Source: Deltaproteobacteria bacterium (GTDB lineage Bacteria; Desulfobacterota; JADFXK01). Taken from it: a stretch of 7,412 nucleotides of DNA. The notes below the pieces were generated by a model. The model did no database searches. It saw only the letters and a program-made list of their open reading frames with translations, and was not told where the DNA came from. A program made the position numbers and the translations under genes. Positions 6,082-7,412 of the stretch are shown here, piece after piece. The stretch covers positions 1 to 7,412 of the forward strand of contig JADFYA010000037.1 in assembly GCA_015233285.1 (NCBI GenBank). The letters run 5' to 3'. Within the stretch, counting starts at the first letter, position 1; each line of letters opens with the position of its first letter.

Positions 6082-6137
6082 AACCCGCAACATATAACGA
6101 GCAACCAGGAACGAGCAACCAGCAACCAGCAACCCCA
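6082..6137. repeat. 7-bp tandem repeat, about 8 units (AACNNGC)
   Basis: Consecutive heptamers aacccgc, aacatat, aacgagc, aaccagg, aacgagc, aaccagc, aaccagc and aacccca occupy the end of the gap before the beta-helix gene. Their strict 7-bp period and AAC..GC core match the units at 2216-2250 and, in reverse complement, those at 2051-2155. The array stops 12 bp before the next ATG, so it lies in the 5' leader of that gene. Confidence 0.75.
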
Positions 6138-6149
6138 CCCGAGAGTCAT

Positions 6150-6953
6150 ATGTTATCTTGTAATGACCTGTTTAATCTATCTAATGCTAGTGATGCCGGG
6201 ATTTTTGACGGGTTGAGTTTTCCATGGGAGGCCCTGCCCGGAATAAAGGAATATGTTCTTTCCCGTCTGGACCGCACCGGAGTCACGAAGATCAGGCAAG
6301 ATGGAGAGGTACTCCGGAAGACCTGTGTCCTGTACCAGGGAGAGGTGCTGACCGACCATCTTCATTTTGAGCCGGGTGACGTGACCAAAGGGCGGTTCAA
6401 GGTTTATTATCGAGATGACCTGCTCGTCGGTGCTTCTGTTGTCTACGCCGGGGCCTGTTTGTTTGATAATGATATCACCCTGGGTACGGGTGTGGTGGTC
6501 GAGCCTGGGGCCTTAATTAAAGGTCCGACCATGATCGGTGACTTTTCCGAGGTGCGGCAGGGGGCATACATTCGCGGCAACTGTCTGGTCGGCCGATCGT
6601 GCGTTGTCGGTCACGTGACCGAGATAAAAAATGCGGTGATGTTGGATCAAGCCAAGGCGGGTCACTTTGCCTATATTGGAGACAGTATTTTAGGGCGGGA
6701 CACAAATTTAGGGGCGGGGACAAAGCTGGCTAATCTGAAATTCATTCCAGGTCCGACTAGAATTCAGGTGGGCGGGGAAGTTCACCTGGTTAATCTGCAC
6801 AAGTTTGGCGCAATTCTAGGGGATCATGTGCAAACGGGATGTAACTCGGTGACAAATCCTGGAACGGTACTGGGCCGGCGAAGCCTGGTCGGCCCCAACG
6901 AGACCGTGGCATCCGGGTATTATCCTCCCCATTCCATTATTCTGACCGGGTAG
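6150..6953 (+). CDS. Left-handed beta-helix (hexapeptide-repeat) transferase, GlmU C-terminal-like
   Basis: A 267-aa cytosolic protein. Residues from about 92 to 260 are hexapeptide repeats (VVYAGACLFDNDITLGTG, VVVEPGALIKGPTMIG and onward) that form a left-handed parallel beta helix, as in acyl- and acetyltransferases. The segment KAGHFAYIGDSILG (169-182) and NLGAGT (186-191) align with the GlmU acetyltransferase half (AGHLTYLGDAEIG, NIGAGT). H171 therefore corresponds to the GlmU catalytic His363. The nucleotidyltransferase half is absent; instead there are about 90 N-terminal residues starting LFNLSNAS. It probably acetylates a sugar phosphate or nucleotide sugar for envelope or glycan synthesis, but the substrate is not visible. 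Start: ATG at 6150 with a weak GAGAG upstream, just after the repeat array. Family fold certain, reaction inferred. Confidence 0.85.
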   Translation: MLSCNDLFNLSNASDAGIFDGLSFPWEALPGIKEYVLSRLDRTGVTKIRQDGEVLRKTCVLYQGEVLTDHLHFEPGDVTKGRFKVYYRDDLLVGASVVYAGACLFDNDITLGTGVVVEPGALIKGPTMIGDFSEVRQGAYIRGNCLVGRSCVVGHVTEIKNAVMLDQAKAGHFAYIGDSILGRDTNLGAGTKLANLKFIPGPTRIQVGGEVHLVNLHKFGAILGDHVQTGCNSVTNPGTVLGRRSLVGPNETVASGYYPPHSIILTG

Positions 6954-7022
6954 GTCTGGTCATCCGAACCTGATCGCACGTGATGGTACAACGGAAGACA
7001 ACGCCGAGGGGCCGAATGAAAC

Positions 7023-7051
7023 ATCCCCCATGATGAAAAATCATAGGGGAT
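7023..7051. terminator. Hairpin between convergent genes, possible bidirectional terminator
   Basis: ATCCCCCATGAT (7023-7034) pairs with ATCATAGGGGAT (7040-7051): 11 of 12 pairs, one C-A mismatch, loop GAAAA. It lies between the 3' ends of the beta-helix gene and the Lys/Ala-rich gene, where a shared terminator is expected. There is no strong T-run on either side (ATCTCG on plus, GTTTCATT on minus), so termination is uncertain. Confidence 0.45.
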
Positions 7052-7129
7052 ATCTCGTGATGTAGGCTATTGAGTTGGTCAGGTACATGCGTCAGCCCAC
7101 GTGTCGGGCAGCTAACGCCGCGAGTTCTT

Positions 7130-7384
7130 TTACTTGTTGTATTCGTGGGCGGGTTCTTTTTTGTCTTTATCCGGTTTGGCCGCATCCTTAGCTTTAGCTT
7201 TAGCCTTCGCCTTAGCTGCGTCCTTCTTGGCTTTTGCGTCATCCTTATTGTACGTCACCGCCTTAGGGGCTCCAGCGTCCGATTTTTCGACCTTTTTATC
7301 GGCTTTTTCTTGGGCCATGGACATAGAGGCAAAGCAGACACACAAAATCAGGGCAAACAACGCGGCAGAAATTCTTTTGATCAT
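7130..7384 (-). CDS. Small exported Lys/Ala-rich protein
   Basis: An 84-aa product of unknown function. Residues 1-24 are a clear Sec signal peptide (MIKR, hydrophobic core, SMSMA before Q25). The mature 60 residues are dominated by Lys, Ala and Asp, with alternating AK dipeptides (about 57-66: KAKAKAKAK) and DAAK units, giving a strongly charged, histone H1-like, probably extended or helical segment. It ends in AHEYNK. GGAGG lies 5 nt before the ATG, so translation looks efficient. It is convergent with the beta-helix gene. Simple composition means similarity to other proteins would be weak evidence. A periplasmic role binding polyanions such as nucleic acids or lipopolysaccharide is possible but unproven. 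Confidence 0.8.
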   Translation of the reverse strand: MIKRISAALFALILCVCFASMSMAQEKADKKVEKSDAGAPKAVTYNKDDAKAKKDAAKAKAKAKAKDAAKPDKDKKEPAHEYNK

Positions 7385-7412
7385 AATCCCTCCAAAGTCA
7401 AAAAAAGGTTAC

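Noticed and set aside
5850..6118. Open frames on both strands after the pRiA4b ORF-3-like stop
   Set aside because: They overlap the conserved in-frame tail of that gene (GDEWWH and acidic end) and the 7-bp repeats, and have no features of their own.

Overview
The window looks like a chromosomal stretch from a Gram-negative bacterium of moderate GC content. It is plausibly a member of the Desulfobacterota (former Deltaproteobacteria). That assignment is inference: it rests on the general look of the RlmN and ArgC proteins, a lipobox lipoprotein, an S13-type D-Ala-D-Ala carboxypeptidase and degenerate 7-bp intergenic repeats. No rRNA, tRNA, CRISPR array or insertion sequence is visible.

Left half, minus strand. 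Reading leftward from about 3281 are argC (arginine biosynthesis), rlmN (23S rRNA/tRNA A2 methylation) and the first 256 codons of a DacB-like penicillin-binding carboxypeptidase that runs off the window edge. Between argC and rlmN lies a block of 7-bp tandem repeats arranged as two inverted arms.

Centre, 3282-3732. This is a divergent intergenic region of about 450 bp with several inverted repeats and one candidate promoter. I find no convincing gene in it.

Right half, plus strand. In order these are: a DUF2156 (LPG-synthase C-terminal, GNAT-like) protein; a lipoprotein whose mature part is an S-adenosylmethionine decarboxylase (SpeD/SpeH) domain with the Ser, His and Cys catalytic positions replaced; a plasmid pRiA4b ORF-3-like gene split by one in-frame amber codon; a second block of 7-bp repeats; and a stand-alone left-handed beta-helix protein resembling the acetyltransferase half of GlmU. 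At the right edge, on the minus strand and convergent with the beta-helix gene, is a small exported Lys/Ala-rich protein.

How the genes relate. argC and rlmN are housekeeping genes. Several others point to the cell envelope: the carboxypeptidase, the lipoprotein, the sugar-modifying beta-helix protein and possibly the DUF2156 protein. No single pathway is demonstrated. The most unusual item is the lipoprotein: an enzyme fold normally cytosolic and pyruvoyl-dependent appears here as a predicted membrane-anchored pseudoenzyme.
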